Positions 23,946 through 33,343 of a stretch of DNA of 50,362 nt are shown here, one piece after another. Position 1 is the stretch's first letter. Every line of letters begins with the position of its first letter. The DNA is taken from assembly GCA_958296015.1 (NCBI GenBank), contig CATQIH010000031.1, positions 1-50,362 on the forward strand. Direction: 5' to 3'. The DNA comes from Cyclobacteriaceae bacterium (GTDB taxonomy: Bacteria > Bacteroidota > Bacteroidia > Cytophagales > Cyclobacteriaceae). The translations under genes and the position numbers were made by a program. The notes under the pieces were generated by a model. It was not told where the DNA came from and did not search any database. It saw only the letters and a list, made by a program, of their open reading frames with translations.

Positions 23946-26471
23946 ATGAAATATCTTTGGCCTACGGTATCTCAGGTTATGCTACCACGCCATACTTTTC
24001 TTTTACTTGCTACCCTGGTTTGGCTTTGCTGCCCGATCTACGTTAGGGCGCAGGCTGTACAAATCAGCGGGCGCGTTACCGATGCCACTACGGGGGAGGC
24101 TATTCCCTTTGCCAATGTGCTGATAGCCCATACCAGCCAGGGCACCACTACTGATCTTGAAGGCTATTATCAGCTATCCATCGCTGCCTCAGTGGATAGT
24201 TTGTATGTCAGCTTTGTAGGCTATGTTTCTCAAACCAGGGCTATCCCTACTGACCTAAAGCAACAACTTGATTTTGTGCTTACCCCCGATGTAGTCAGCC
24301 TGGATGAAGTGGTGGTGTATGCAGGCGAAAATCCCGCGTTTGCACTGCTAAAAAAAGTGCGTGAACAGCGTAAAGTCAACGACAAAAGAACATTGCTGGC
24401 TTATGATTACGAGAGTTATATCAGAACAGAAGTAGACCTGAGTAATGTGTCGGGAAAAATCAAAAGCCGGATGATCAGAAAGGCATTGAAAGCTATTGAA
24501 AGCCAGCGAACCACTACAGACACTTCCGGTCATAGGGATATTCCTATCGTCATGACAGAAACACTTTCGCAGGTGTATTATCAGAATAATCCGGAGGTGA
24601 AACGCGAGGACCTTATAAAGACAAAGATTTCCGGTATTGGACTATCTTCCAATAGCTGGTTGTCGCAGCTCACGGGTTCTTCGTTGCAGCAGTTTAACTT
24701 TTATGAAAATTGGGTAAAGATCATCGGCAAAGATTTTATGTCTCCGTTTGCCCCTTCCGGACGTGTTTTCTATGAGTATTTTCTGTCTGACAGCCTGTTT
24801 CTCATAGAAGGCGATCTTTGCTACCAGCTTGAATTTACGCCAAAGAATGAGCGCGATCTGGTATTTGTGGGTACCTGCTGGATTACCCAAGAAACCGCTG
24901 CCATCAAACAGATACACGTACGCACCAGTGCCAAAGCCAACATCAATTATATCAGAGGAGTAGCCATTGAGCAACAGTTAGTGCAGACTGCCGGTGGTGC
25001 CTGGATTCCGAAAGAGACGGCTACCACCATACGATCGGTAGCCTTTGGCGATTATCCGGGGCTGCGTGTTAAATCTCATGTGTCCAATCATAACATCACG
25101 ATTAACGAAACACATCCGGCCAGTTTTTATGCTACCAATATCACGATCGATGAAAATGCGTATCGGCCTGATACGGCATTGTGGCAACAACACCGCCAGA
25201 GTACCATGACCAAAACAGACCTACAGGCTTATGCCATGATTGATACGCTCAACCAGGTACCTTCCATCAGGCGGTTGACAAAACTAATAGACACTTTTGC
25301 CAGCAGCTATTACGATATAGGGCTGATAGAACTGGGGCCTTTTCCTTATACTTATGCACACAATGTGGTAGAAGGTCATCGTTTGCGGCTGGGATTCAAA
25401 ACCAGTACCCGCTTTAGTAGCCGTTGGTTGTTGCGCAACTATCTGGCCTATGGTACTCGGGATAAGAAGTTTAAGTACGGTATAGAAGCAGATTATATCG
25501 TCAACCGTTCTCCCTGGACATTATTGTCGATAGAGCATTCTCAAGACCTTAGCCAACTTGGATGGTTTCCTGAAAGTGAGAAAGAAGTTAAGTTTTTTGA
25601 AGCCGCTGCCCTGTTTGGCAACCTGACAACCGGTTATCGGTACCGGCGCAGTAGTATCAGTTTGTTTCGCCAGTTGCCGATGGGCTTTGCCCCGGAAGCG
25701 GCCATACGCCGCCAATGGATGCAGCCGTTGTTTGACTTTTCTTATCCGGTTACCACTGAAAACGGGATGAGAGACACCAGTATGTTTACCACTACGGAAG
25801 TACAGCTGGCATTACGGTTTGCTCACGACGAGCAGTTTGTACAACGCGATAACAGACGGGTAAGCCTGGGAGCGCGCCGCTGGCCTGTTTTTCGGGCGGA
25901 GTATACTTTGGGGTTGAATAACGTGCTGGGAGGCAACTTTTCGTATCAAAAATTTAAGCTGAATGTAAGTCAGAAAGTAAAACTGGGTTTGCTGGGAACG
26001 TCGCAATACGATCTGGAAAGCGGCTACATCTTCTCCAAGCTGCCTTATCCTCTGCTGGAAGTTCACCTGGGCAACAACTCACCATTTTATTACAAGCAGG
26101 GTTTCAATACGATGAGCCGCGCAGAATTTGTCAGCGATCATTATGCTATTTTGCGCTATACGCATTTCTTCGAAGGGTTCTTTCTCAACCGGATTCCGAT
26201 GCTGCGCAAGCTGGAGTGGAGGCTACTCACATCTGCCAACATACTTTATGGAGGTGTACGCGACGAAAACAAAGCATACCAGACCGTAGATGGGCAGCCG
26301 CAATCTGCTTTTGGTTTTATTGATCCCCAAAAACCTTTTGTGGAAGTAGGGTATGGCGTGGAGAATATCTTTCACCTGATCCGGCTAGAAGCCTACCATC
26401 GGCTGAACTATCTGGACCACCCTGGAGCAAGTAAATTTGCTATTAAAGTAGGCTTCCAGATCAAGTTTTAG
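23946..26471 (+). CDS. DUF5686 outer-membrane protein with carboxypeptidase-like regulatory domain
   Basis: The 841-aa protein has an N-terminal signal (FLLLATLVWLCCPIYVRAQA). An Ig-like carboxypeptidase-regulatory domain follows at about residues 38-115 (ISGRVTDATTGEAIPFANVL, with a TTTDLEGYYQLSI ending), then the DUF5686 region and a C-terminal beta-barrel ending ...SKFAIKVGFQIKF, whose last residue is aromatic as in outer-membrane barrels. No TonB box or SusC plug is visible, so it is not a classical TonB receptor. DUF5686 function is unknown. It converges with tex across a shared terminator. Confidence 0.86.
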   Translation: MKYLWPTVSQVMLPRHTFLLLATLVWLCCPIYVRAQAVQISGRVTDATTGEAIPFANVLIAHTSQGTTTDLEGYYQLSIAASVDSLYVSFVGYVSQTRAIPTDLKQQLDFVLTPDVVSLDEVVVYAGENPAFALLKKVREQRKVNDKRTLLAYDYESYIRTEVDLSNVSGKIKSRMIRKALKAIESQRTTTDTSGHRDIPIVMTETLSQVYYQNNPEVKREDLIKTKISGIGLSSNSWLSQLTGSSLQQFNFYENWVKIIGKDFMSPFAPSGRVFYEYFLSDSLFLIEGDLCYQLEFTPKNERDLVFVGTCWITQETAAIKQIHVRTSAKANINYIRGVAIEQQLVQTAGGAWIPKETATTIRSVAFGDYPGLRVKSHVSNHNITINETHPASFYATNITIDENAYRPDTALWQQHRQSTMTKTDLQAYAMIDTLNQVPSIRRLTKLIDTFASSYYDIGLIELGPFPYTYAHNVVEGHRLRLGFKTSTRFSSRWLLRNYLAYGTRDKKFKYGIEADYIVNRSPWTLLSIEHSQDLSQLGWFPESEKEVKFFEAAALFGNLTTGYRYRRSSISLFRQLPMGFAPEAAIRRQWMQPLFDFSYPVTTENGMRDTSMFTTTEVQLALRFAHDEQFVQRDNRRVSLGARRWPVFRAEYTLGLNNVLGGNFSYQKFKLNVSQKVKLGLLGTSQYDLESGYIFSKLPYPLLEVHLGNNSPFYYKQGFNTMSRAEFVSDHYAILRYTHFFEGFFLNRIPMLRKLEWRLLTSANILYGGVRDENKAYQTVDGQPQSAFGFIDPQKPFVEVGYGVENIFHLIRLEAYHRLNYLDHPGASKFAIKVGFQIKF

Positions 26472-26504
26472 AAAAGTGGCGGATGAAGATTCACCACTTT
26501 TTTT
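26472..26504. terminator. Bidirectional terminator between DUF5686 and tex
   Basis: AAAAGTGG (26472-26479) pairs with CCACTTTT (26494-26501); an inner TGA/TCA pairing closes a short loop. T runs follow on plus (26498-26504), and the A run opening the stem supplies T on minus. It starts directly after the DUF5686 stop and lies 18 bases from the tex stop, so it can serve both converging genes. Confidence 0.75.
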
Positions 26505-26522
26505 ATTGTTGTCGCTGTACAG

Positions 26523-28754
26523 TTATGATTTGAATTTATTTTTCAGCATATTCAACTTCGATGACAAATCTCCTCTATCTTCTGATGGTTTTCTGGTTCT
26601 GGCAGGAGGCTGCTTGCCAAATGGGTCGCTTTTCATCGACAGTGAAATTCTTTTTCTGCCAAGGTCAATATCAATGATAGTCACCTCTACTTTTTGCTGT
26701 ACTTTCACCACTTCGCCGGGGTCAGAGACAAACTTATCGGCCAGGTGGCTGATGTGAATCAACCCGTCCTGATGCACGCCAATATCAACGAATACGCCAA
26801 ACTTAGTGATATTAGTCACAATGCCATTGAGTTTCAGGCCAATGGTCAGGTCTTTTATCTCATGCACACCTTCGGTAAAAGAGAACTGTTCAAAGCCCGC
26901 TCTGGGGTCGCGTCCTGGTTTTTCCAGCTCAGCCATGATGTCCTGCAACGTAGGCAGCCCCACTTCATCGCTCACGTAGCGTTTCAGGTCTACCTTTTTT
27001 CTCAGATTACTATCTCTGATCAGGTCTTCCACAGCACAGCCAAGATCGCGGGTAATATGTGCTACCAGGTCATACCGCTCAGGATGCACCCCACTACGAT
27101 CGAGCGGGTTATTGGCATCGCTTATGCGCAGAAATCCGGCAGACTGTTCAAATGCCTTGCCTCCCAGACGAGGCACCTTTTTTAGCTCTTCCCTATTCTT
27201 AAAAGCACCATGTTGGTTGCGGAAATCTATGATATTTTGCGCCAGCGATGGCCCCAGCCCAGATACATACGTCAGCAGTTGCTTGCTGGCAGTATTGAGT
27301 TCTACGCCCACATGATTGACACAACGCATCACCGTATCATCCAGGCTGAATTTCAACGCCTGCTGGTCTACGTCATGCTGATACTGCCCTACACCAATAG
27401 ATTTAGGGTCTAGCTTGACCAGTTCGGCCAGCGGGTCCATCAGGCGGCGGCCAATGGATACAGCACCACGCACGGTAACATCCTGATCCGGAAATTCTTC
27501 GCGGGCAATGGGAGAGGCAGAGTAAATAGAAGCACCGCTCTCGTTGACGATAGCAAATAGCATGTTTTTAGGCAATTGCGCGATGCCTCTGACAAAAGAC
27601 TCTGTCTCGCGGCTGGCTGTGCCATTCCCGATGGCGATGGCTTCAATATTATATTTCTGGCAAAGCTCCAGTATAGTATGTGCGGCTTCTGTCTGTTTAC
27701 GCTGCGGTTCATTCGGATAGATGGCGGTGTTGTGCAAAAGTTTGCCCTGCTTATTGAGGCATACCAGTTTGCAGCCCGTACGGAAGCCTGGGTCAAGGGC
27801 TAGGATATTTTTTTCTCCCAGTGGTGGAGAGAGCAACAGCTGACGCACGTTTTCAGTAAAAACTTTGATGGCTTCGGCATCCGCTTTGGTTTTGGTAGCC
27901 AGCCGCACTTCCGTCTCCAGGGAAGGTTTGAGCAGCCGCTTGAAACCATCTCTAACAGCCAGTGCCACCTGCTCACCTGCCGGGCTATCGTTTTTCACCA
28001 TGCTTTGTTCGGCCAGCAACGAGGCTTCTTCCGGCGGCGTAAAGTTCAGCAGCAGCATCATTTCTTTCTCCCCACGGCGCATGGCCAGCAGCCTGTGCGA
28101 AGGAATATCTTTGAGGGGTTCTTCCCACTCAAAATAGTCTTTAAATTTAGCTCCTTCATCTTCCTTGCCTTTGATAACTTTGGATTGTATCGTACCTTCT
28201 TTGAAGAAAAGATCACGCACTTTAGCACGAATTTGCGGGTCTTCGTTCATCCATTCGGCGATGATGTCGCGTGCGCCCTGCAAGGCATCATCGGTGCTTT
28301 CCACCTCTTTTTTAGTAGCTACATAATCCTGCGCCAATTGCTCAGGATGGGTGGAAGGTCTTTGCTCAAAAATTTCCTGTGCCAGCGGTTCCAGTCCTTT
28401 TTCGCGGGCAATCATCGCCCTGGTTCGCCGCTTGGGTTTGTAAGGAAGATAAATGTCTTCCAGCTTGGTCATGGTTTGGGCTTCGTTGATCTGGTGTGTC
28501 AGCTCATCGGTAAGTTTGCCTTGTTCTTTCATAGATGTCAGAATAGCTGCTTTACGCTTGTCCAGTTCCTGTAGCTGCGTGAGCCGGTCGCGTATGTCAC
28601 CAATCTGCACTTCATCCAGGCTGCCGGTCGCTTCTTTGCGGTAGCGGGAAATGAAAGGAATGGTGCCGCCTTCTTCCAAAAGCCGGACGGTTGCCTCCAC
28701 CTGTTGTACGCTGATATTCAACGCACGGGCAACCAGTTCTACATAAATTGTCAT
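26523..28754 (-). CDS. tex: Tex-family RNA-binding transcription accessory protein
   Basis: From ATG 28754 (MTIYVELVARALNISVQQVE) the product is 743 aa. Tex domains are in order: the N-terminal helical region with GGTIPFISRYRKEATGSLDE, a YqgF/RNase H-like domain (NILALDPGFRTGCKLVCLNK), helix-hairpin-helix repeats (LTYVSGLGPSLAQNIIDFRN) and a C-terminal S1 domain (LKLNGIVTNITKFGVFVDIG, GLIHISHLADKFVSDP). Tex binds nucleic acid and is linked to transcription and RNA turnover. The last 25 residues are basic and low-complexity. The longer frame from 28862 adds 36 unrelated residues and covers the promoter, so it is rejected. The gene is divergent from the VKOR-like gene. Confidence 0.93.
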   Translation of the reverse strand: MTIYVELVARALNISVQQVEATVRLLEEGGTIPFISRYRKEATGSLDEVQIGDIRDRLTQLQELDKRKAAILTSMKEQGKLTDELTHQINEAQTMTKLEDIYLPYKPKRRTRAMIAREKGLEPLAQEIFEQRPSTHPEQLAQDYVATKKEVESTDDALQGARDIIAEWMNEDPQIRAKVRDLFFKEGTIQSKVIKGKEDEGAKFKDYFEWEEPLKDIPSHRLLAMRRGEKEMMLLLNFTPPEEASLLAEQSMVKNDSPAGEQVALAVRDGFKRLLKPSLETEVRLATKTKADAEAIKVFTENVRQLLLSPPLGEKNILALDPGFRTGCKLVCLNKQGKLLHNTAIYPNEPQRKQTEAAHTILELCQKYNIEAIAIGNGTASRETESFVRGIAQLPKNMLFAIVNESGASIYSASPIAREEFPDQDVTVRGAVSIGRRLMDPLAELVKLDPKSIGVGQYQHDVDQQALKFSLDDTVMRCVNHVGVELNTASKQLLTYVSGLGPSLAQNIIDFRNQHGAFKNREELKKVPRLGGKAFEQSAGFLRISDANNPLDRSGVHPERYDLVAHITRDLGCAVEDLIRDSNLRKKVDLKRYVSDEVGLPTLQDIMAELEKPGRDPRAGFEQFSFTEGVHEIKDLTIGLKLNGIVTNITKFGVFVDIGVHQDGLIHISHLADKFVSDPGEVVKVQQKVEVTIIDIDLGRKRISLSMKSDPFGKQPPARTRKPSEDRGDLSSKLNMLKNKFKS

Positions 28755-28787
28755 GAATCTTCCAAATTTAATGGGGTATAAGGGGGG

Positions 28788-28816
28788 CAAAAATAAGCAG
28801 TAAATTCGCCATTCAA
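28788..28816 (-). promoter_or_regulatory. Bacteroidota-type promoter for tex
   Basis: On the minus strand TTG (complement of 28814-28816) is followed after 18 bases by TATTTTTG (complement of 28788-28795), matching -33 TTG / -7 TAnnTTTG. The box is 33 bases from the tex ATG, which leaves a short leader. A second -7 match (complement of 28763-28770) is too near the ATG to be useful. Confidence 0.55.
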
Positions 28817-28961
28817 ATACATACGCTGAAAAAATGCGCACTGATGCGCCAAAGATCAGCATTTCAGGAATTAACCAGTATCAGCATGGGATAATGCATC
28901 AGCAATGAATAACTTTTTGCCTTATGTACTGTTGTTCCTAAACCAACTCAAACCTTTATCT

Positions 28962-29456
28962 ATGAATATAGACGCTATACGAAAACAACTCCGCAGTGGA
29001 AAAAGCCCTTCATTGCAAAGGAGACGTAAGATAGCCCTCTTATCTGCTATCGGCCTGGTAGATTTTAGCATGATTTCTTTGTATCAGGTAGGTGTTATTA
29101 AGCATATGCCAGATCCTCCTGGAAAAATATTTGACTCAGATAAAGCCAACGGTTCACATAAAGCCTATGCGGCAGGCGTTCCTGACGGACCCATTACGCT
29201 GGTGGCTTTTGGGATGAATATCCTGCTGGCATCGGCAGGGGGCAGCCGCAAATCGGGCAGGCATCCCATTTTTGATGTACTGCTGGGTGCCCTGGTGACA
29301 GGTACAGCCCTGGGCAGTATCAACTACATGTATAACATGATCACCGTGCAGGAAAAAGCCTGCCCTTACTGTATGGTAGGTGCCTTGCTCAACTTTGTAA
29401 TGGTGCCTTACGCCCTTCCTGATGCAAAAAATAGCCTGAAAAAGCTTTTGGGTTAA
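28962..29456 (+). CDS. VKOR-like membrane protein with a CPYC motif only
   Basis: From ATG 28962 (MNIDAIRKQLRSGKSPSLQR) the product is 164 aa with about four hydrophobic segments. Features are YQVGVIKHMPDPPGKIFDSD after the first helix and a C-terminal C-P-Y-C (Cys134/Cys137) in a hydrophobic helix, as in vitamin K epoxide reductase-family proteins, which reoxidise DsbA-like partners using quinone. These are the only two cysteines: the loop pair that relays electrons in bacterial VKOR is absent, and no thioredoxin domain is fused. Enzyme activity is therefore uncertain. An upstream ATG at 28905 would add 19 residues. The family call is moderate. Confidence 0.6.
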   Translation: MNIDAIRKQLRSGKSPSLQRRRKIALLSAIGLVDFSMISLYQVGVIKHMPDPPGKIFDSDKANGSHKAYAAGVPDGPITLVAFGMNILLASAGGSRKSGRHPIFDVLLGALVTGTALGSINYMYNMITVQEKACPYCMVGALLNFVMVPYALPDAKNSLKKLLG

Positions 29457-29477
29457 TTCTTTATGCTGCGAATGTGA

Positions 29478-29485
29478 TATATTTG
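29478..29485 (+). promoter_or_regulatory. Candidate -7 element for the glgX operon
   Basis: TATATTTG matches TAnnTTTG exactly, 50 bases before the glgX ATG, in the gap after the VKOR-like gene. The nearest upstream TTG is 26 bases away, longer than the usual 18-20, so support is partial. Confidence 0.35.
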
Positions 29486-29535
29486 TCCATTCATCCACCT
29501 TTTTCATTCATTAATCTGTTTTTTTAATCCAATAT

Positions 29536-31680
29536 ATGAGTCAAGAAAATTTTCCGAAATGGCCTGGAAAGCCTTATCCTCTTGGAGCAAACTGGGATGG
29601 TAAAGGGGTAAATTTCGCACTGTTTAGCGAAAATGCCACCTCCGTTTCACTTTGTTTATTTGAGGCAGACGATCATACCTCAAAGGTAATTACAGTCAAA
29701 ATGACTGAACAGACAGATTATGTGTGGCATATTTATCTGCCTGGTGTTAAGCCCGGACAACTCTATGGTTATTATGTAGACGGGCCATTTGAGCCGCAGA
29801 ACGGTCATAGGTTCAATCCAAACAAGCTGTTGCTTGACCCATACTCCAAAGCCATAGACGGGCGTATCAATTGGAGTGAGGCTGTATTTGGTTACCCTGT
29901 AAAATCAGACGATCCTGACCGGGATTTGCAACAGGACACAGAAGACAGCGGCTATTATATGAATAAGTCGGTTGTCATTGATGCTCATTTTGACTGGGAA
30001 GATGACGAACTACTCAATATCCCATTGCATCAGACTATCATCTATGAAGCGCATGTGAGAGGATTTACCATGCAGCATCCAGATATTGATCCGCAAATTC
30101 GGGGTACCTACAAAGCCCTAGCCTCGCCGCCTGTCATTGCTTATCTTCAGAAACTAGGCATCACCGCTATCGAACTGCTGCCAGTACATCATTTTGTGCA
30201 CGATAGCCATTTGGTAGATCAGGGGCTTGACAACTACTGGGGCTACAACTCTATCGGCTTTTTTGCCCCGCACTCCGACTATTCTTCTGTTGGCTCTATG
30301 GGCGAGCAGGTGAAGGAATTTAAAGAGATGGTGAAAGCTTTGCACAGCGCAGGTATTGAAGTAATTCTGGATGTGGTATACAACCATACTGCCGAAGGAA
30401 ACCACTATGGCCCTACGCTTTCGTTTAGAGGAATAGACAATGAAGCTTATTACCGGTTGGTAGAAGAAGACAAGCGCTACTACATGGACTACACCGGCAC
30501 GGGCAACAGCCTGAACATGCTGCACCCGCGCACCCTCCAGCTGGTGATGGATAGCCTGCGCTATTGGGTCACTGAGATGCATGTAGATGGTTTCCGGTTT
30601 GATCTGGCATCTACCCTGGCCAGGGGATTGCTGGAAGTGGGTAAGCTATCCACATTTCTGGACACTATTCACCAAGACCCGATCATCTCCCAGGTAAAGC
30701 TCATTGCCGAACCCTGGGATATTGGCGCAGGTGGCTACCAGGTAGGTAACTTTCCGGTGCAATGGTCGGAATGGAATGGTAAATACCGCGACAGTGTGCG
30801 TCGCTTCTGGAGAGGTGACGAGAGTCAGGTAGCTGAGTTTGCTTACCGCCTGAGTGGTTCTAGTGATTTATACATGATGACTGGCAGACGGCCTTTTGCC
30901 TCAATCAACTTTATTACGGCACATGATGGGTTTACCTTGAATGACTTGGTAAGCTATAACGAAAAACGCAACATGGCCAATGGTGAAAACAACATGGACG
31001 GCGAATCGCATAATTTGAGCTGGAACTGCGGTGTGGAAGGCCCTACCGATGATCCTGAGATTATTGAATTGCGCGAAAAACAGAAACGGAATTTTCTGGC
31101 TACGCTTTTTCTAAGCCAGGGCGTTCCTATGCTGCTGAGCGGAGATGAATATGGCAGAACACAGAGAGGGAACAACAATGTGTATTGCCAGGATAATGAA
31201 ATTTCCTGGTTTAGCTGGAACTGGAATGATGATCAGAAAATGCTTTTTGACTTTACCTCAAGGCTTGTTGAACTCAGAAAGAACTCTCATATATTCAGTA
31301 GACGAAAATTCTTTCATGGCCGTGATATTCATGGCAAAGGTGTCCAGGATATTCGCTGGCTATCGCCCAATGGTACAGAGATGAGCGACGATGAATGGAA
31401 TAGAGCTTATGTGCGATGCATGGGTATGGTGCTCAATGGTGAGGCGATGGATGAATATGACCAGAAAGGAAGGAAAATAAAAGATGACATTTATATATTT
31501 ATGGTCAATAGCTATTGGGAAGCCATCTCTTTCCAATTTCCTGAAAGACAAAAGCACAAAAGCTGGGAATTAGTCATAGATACACATGAAGGAGGCTTTG
31601 CAGGCAATACCATCGTAGATCAGTACGAACTACAACCCCGTTCACTGGTGTTGCTGCGTCAGATTAAATCTATGGATTAA
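29536..31680 (+). CDS. glgX: Glycogen debranching enzyme GlgX (GH13 isoamylase type)
   Basis: This enzyme hydrolyses alpha-1,6 branches of glycogen in the cytoplasm. The 714-aa protein has an N-terminal CBM48-type domain (PLGANWDGKGVNFALFSENA) followed by the GH13 barrel: YEAHVRGFT, DVVYNHTAEG, nucleophile Asp356 (GFRFDLAS), acid Glu392 (AEPWD) and Asp464 (TAHDGFTLNDLVSYNEKRN), all present. The N-G-E-x-N-x-D-G loop is typical of GlgX. It starts the run glgX-cutC-EEP-kelch, with gaps of 10, 20 and 40 bases. No other glycogen gene is in the window. Confidence 0.94.
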   Translation: MSQENFPKWPGKPYPLGANWDGKGVNFALFSENATSVSLCLFEADDHTSKVITVKMTEQTDYVWHIYLPGVKPGQLYGYYVDGPFEPQNGHRFNPNKLLLDPYSKAIDGRINWSEAVFGYPVKSDDPDRDLQQDTEDSGYYMNKSVVIDAHFDWEDDELLNIPLHQTIIYEAHVRGFTMQHPDIDPQIRGTYKALASPPVIAYLQKLGITAIELLPVHHFVHDSHLVDQGLDNYWGYNSIGFFAPHSDYSSVGSMGEQVKEFKEMVKALHSAGIEVILDVVYNHTAEGNHYGPTLSFRGIDNEAYYRLVEEDKRYYMDYTGTGNSLNMLHPRTLQLVMDSLRYWVTEMHVDGFRFDLASTLARGLLEVGKLSTFLDTIHQDPIISQVKLIAEPWDIGAGGYQVGNFPVQWSEWNGKYRDSVRRFWRGDESQVAEFAYRLSGSSDLYMMTGRRPFASINFITAHDGFTLNDLVSYNEKRNMANGENNMDGESHNLSWNCGVEGPTDDPEIIELREKQKRNFLATLFLSQGVPMLLSGDEYGRTQRGNNNVYCQDNEISWFSWNWNDDQKMLFDFTSRLVELRKNSHIFSRRKFFHGRDIHGKGVQDIRWLSPNGTEMSDDEWNRAYVRCMGMVLNGEAMDEYDQKGRKIKDDIYIFMVNSYWEAISFQFPERQKHKSWELVIDTHEGGFAGNTIVDQYELQPRSLVLLRQIKSMD

Positions 31681-31690
31681 CTTAGAAAAT

Positions 31691-32416
31691 ATGACGATCG
31701 AAGTTTGTGTAGATTCTGTTGTTTCTGCCATCAATGCAGCCAAAGGTGGCGCGCACCGTGTAGAGTTGTGCGACAATCTTTTTGAAGGCGGTACTACACC
31801 GAGTGCCGGTATGATCGCCATTGTCAGAGAACAGATCAGGATCGGGCTACAGGTGATGCTGCGGCCTCGGGGCGGTGATTTTCTGTATTCAGCCTTTGAA
31901 TACACAATTATGCAGCATGACTTACAAATAGCCAGGGCTGCTGGTGCCGATGGTGTGGTCTTTGGCTTTCTGCATCCGGATGGCTCCATCGATAAGCAGC
32001 GAACCAAAGAAATAGTAACCATGGCCCGCCCGATGAACGTCACCTTCCACCGTGCATTCGATATGGTGGCCGATCCCATACAGGCACTGGAAGATTTGAT
32101 CAGCTGTGGTGTAGACCGTGTACTTACCTCCGGATTGGAAAGATCGGCCATTGAAGGCATGGATATGATTGCCCGACTGGTAGAAAAAGCTACAGACAGG
32201 ATAATCATTCTGGCAGGCGGAGGAGTGAGGCCGCACAATATCAAAAAATTAGTCAGCCATACCCATGTGCAGGAGTGTCACGTATCCGGCAGAAAGACGG
32301 TGCCCAGTGTTATGGCCTTTCAAAATACCAGGGTAGGCATGGGCGGCAGCCTGCAATTCCCTGAGTATAACACATCAGTTGTGGACACGGAGATGATCCG
32401 GGCTTTTCATTTTTAA
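31691..32416 (+). CDS. cutC: CutC family protein
   Basis: The 241-aa TIM-barrel protein shows the CutC pattern from the first residues: MTIEVCVDSVVSAINAAKGG, then RVELCDNLFEGGTTPSAGMI, MLRPRGGDFLYS, GVVFGFLHPDGSID, TFHRAFDM, and C-terminal ILAGGGVRPHNI. CutC was linked to copper handling in E. coli, but a direct copper role is disputed and the reaction is unknown. It follows glgX by 10 bases and is likely on the same transcript; no copper genes are nearby. Confidence 0.93.
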   Translation: MTIEVCVDSVVSAINAAKGGAHRVELCDNLFEGGTTPSAGMIAIVREQIRIGLQVMLRPRGGDFLYSAFEYTIMQHDLQIARAAGADGVVFGFLHPDGSIDKQRTKEIVTMARPMNVTFHRAFDMVADPIQALEDLISCGVDRVLTSGLERSAIEGMDMIARLVEKATDRIIILAGGGVRPHNIKKLVSHTHVQECHVSGRKTVPSVMAFQNTRVGMGGSLQFPEYNTSVVDTEMIRAFHF

Positions 32417-32436
32417 TCATTACTCGTTTTTTACCC

Positions 32437-33303
32437 ATGCAAAAACTATTTTTATTTTTAGCCATTGCAGGAATTATGTCCTCATTCAATACACGTTCTT
32501 CAGATATAAAAGAGGCTGTACGGGTGATGTCCTACAACATCCGTTATGCAACAGACAGTGATGGGAAAAACGCCTGGAAATTCCGCAAAGAACAGGTAGC
32601 GAATGAGATCTTGTTTTATGATGTAGACTTGCTTGGTATGCAGGAAGCACTCTATGAACAGCTGACTTACCTAAAAGACCAGATGCCAGCATACGATTGG
32701 TATGGGGAAGGAAGAGACGATGGCAAGAAGGCAGGTGAATTTTCGCCCATTTTCTACCGCAAAGACAAGTTCAAGCTGCTTGATAAGGGTACGTTCTGGC
32801 TATCAAAAACTCCCGATAAACCTAGCAAAAGCTGGGATGCCGCTCTGCCGCGTATTGTCACCTGGGTCAAACTCAAAGCAATAGCAGGTGGTAAGGAGTT
32901 CTACTATTTTAATACCCACTTTGACCACATAGGAAAGACAGCACGCCAGGAAAGTGCGCGTCTGATCTTAACTAAAATCGACAGTCTGACAAAAAACGGG
33001 GATACTCCTGTAATCCTGACCGGCGATTTTAATGTTCCGCCTGATAGCAAACCCTACCAGGTACTCACCGGCAAAGGAAGTATGCTACAGGATGCCATGA
33101 AGATCAGCCAGCTACCTCATTTTGGTGCATTAAAATCGTTCAGTGGGTTTGAAGTATCTCCGGAATTAGCCGGTGATCGTATCGACTATGTATTTGTCAA
33201 TAAGAAAGTAAAAGTGCTCAAACATGGTATCCTGACCGATGCCCGAAACGGAGCTTACGCTTCAGACCACCTGCCTGTGCTGGCAGAGGTGCTCCTTCAG
33301 TAG
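32437..33303 (+). CDS. Secreted endonuclease/exonuclease/phosphatase-family protein
   Basis: The 288-aa product begins with a signal peptide (MQKLFLFLAIAGIMSSFNTR), so it is predicted to be exported. EEP-fold motifs are R-V-M-S-Y-N-I-R-Y near the start, L-G-M-Q-E-A-L (metal-binding Glu), F-N-T-H-F-D-H, L-T-G-D-F-N-V-P-P and the final S-D-H-L-P-V. The complete set supports a metal-dependent phosphodiesterase or phosphatase. Family members in Bacteroidota act on nucleic acids, phosphosugars or lipids, and this sequence does not decide. It sits between cutC and a kelch lipoprotein. Confidence 0.88.
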   Translation: MQKLFLFLAIAGIMSSFNTRSSDIKEAVRVMSYNIRYATDSDGKNAWKFRKEQVANEILFYDVDLLGMQEALYEQLTYLKDQMPAYDWYGEGRDDGKKAGEFSPIFYRKDKFKLLDKGTFWLSKTPDKPSKSWDAALPRIVTWVKLKAIAGGKEFYYFNTHFDHIGKTARQESARLILTKIDSLTKNGDTPVILTGDFNVPPDSKPYQVLTGKGSMLQDAMKISQLPHFGALKSFSGFEVSPELAGDRIDYVFVNKKVKVLKHGILTDARNGAYASDHLPVLAEVLLQ

Positions 33304-33343
33304 CTTTAGATTATTTTTATAAATCAAACCTATCCTTATCGTT

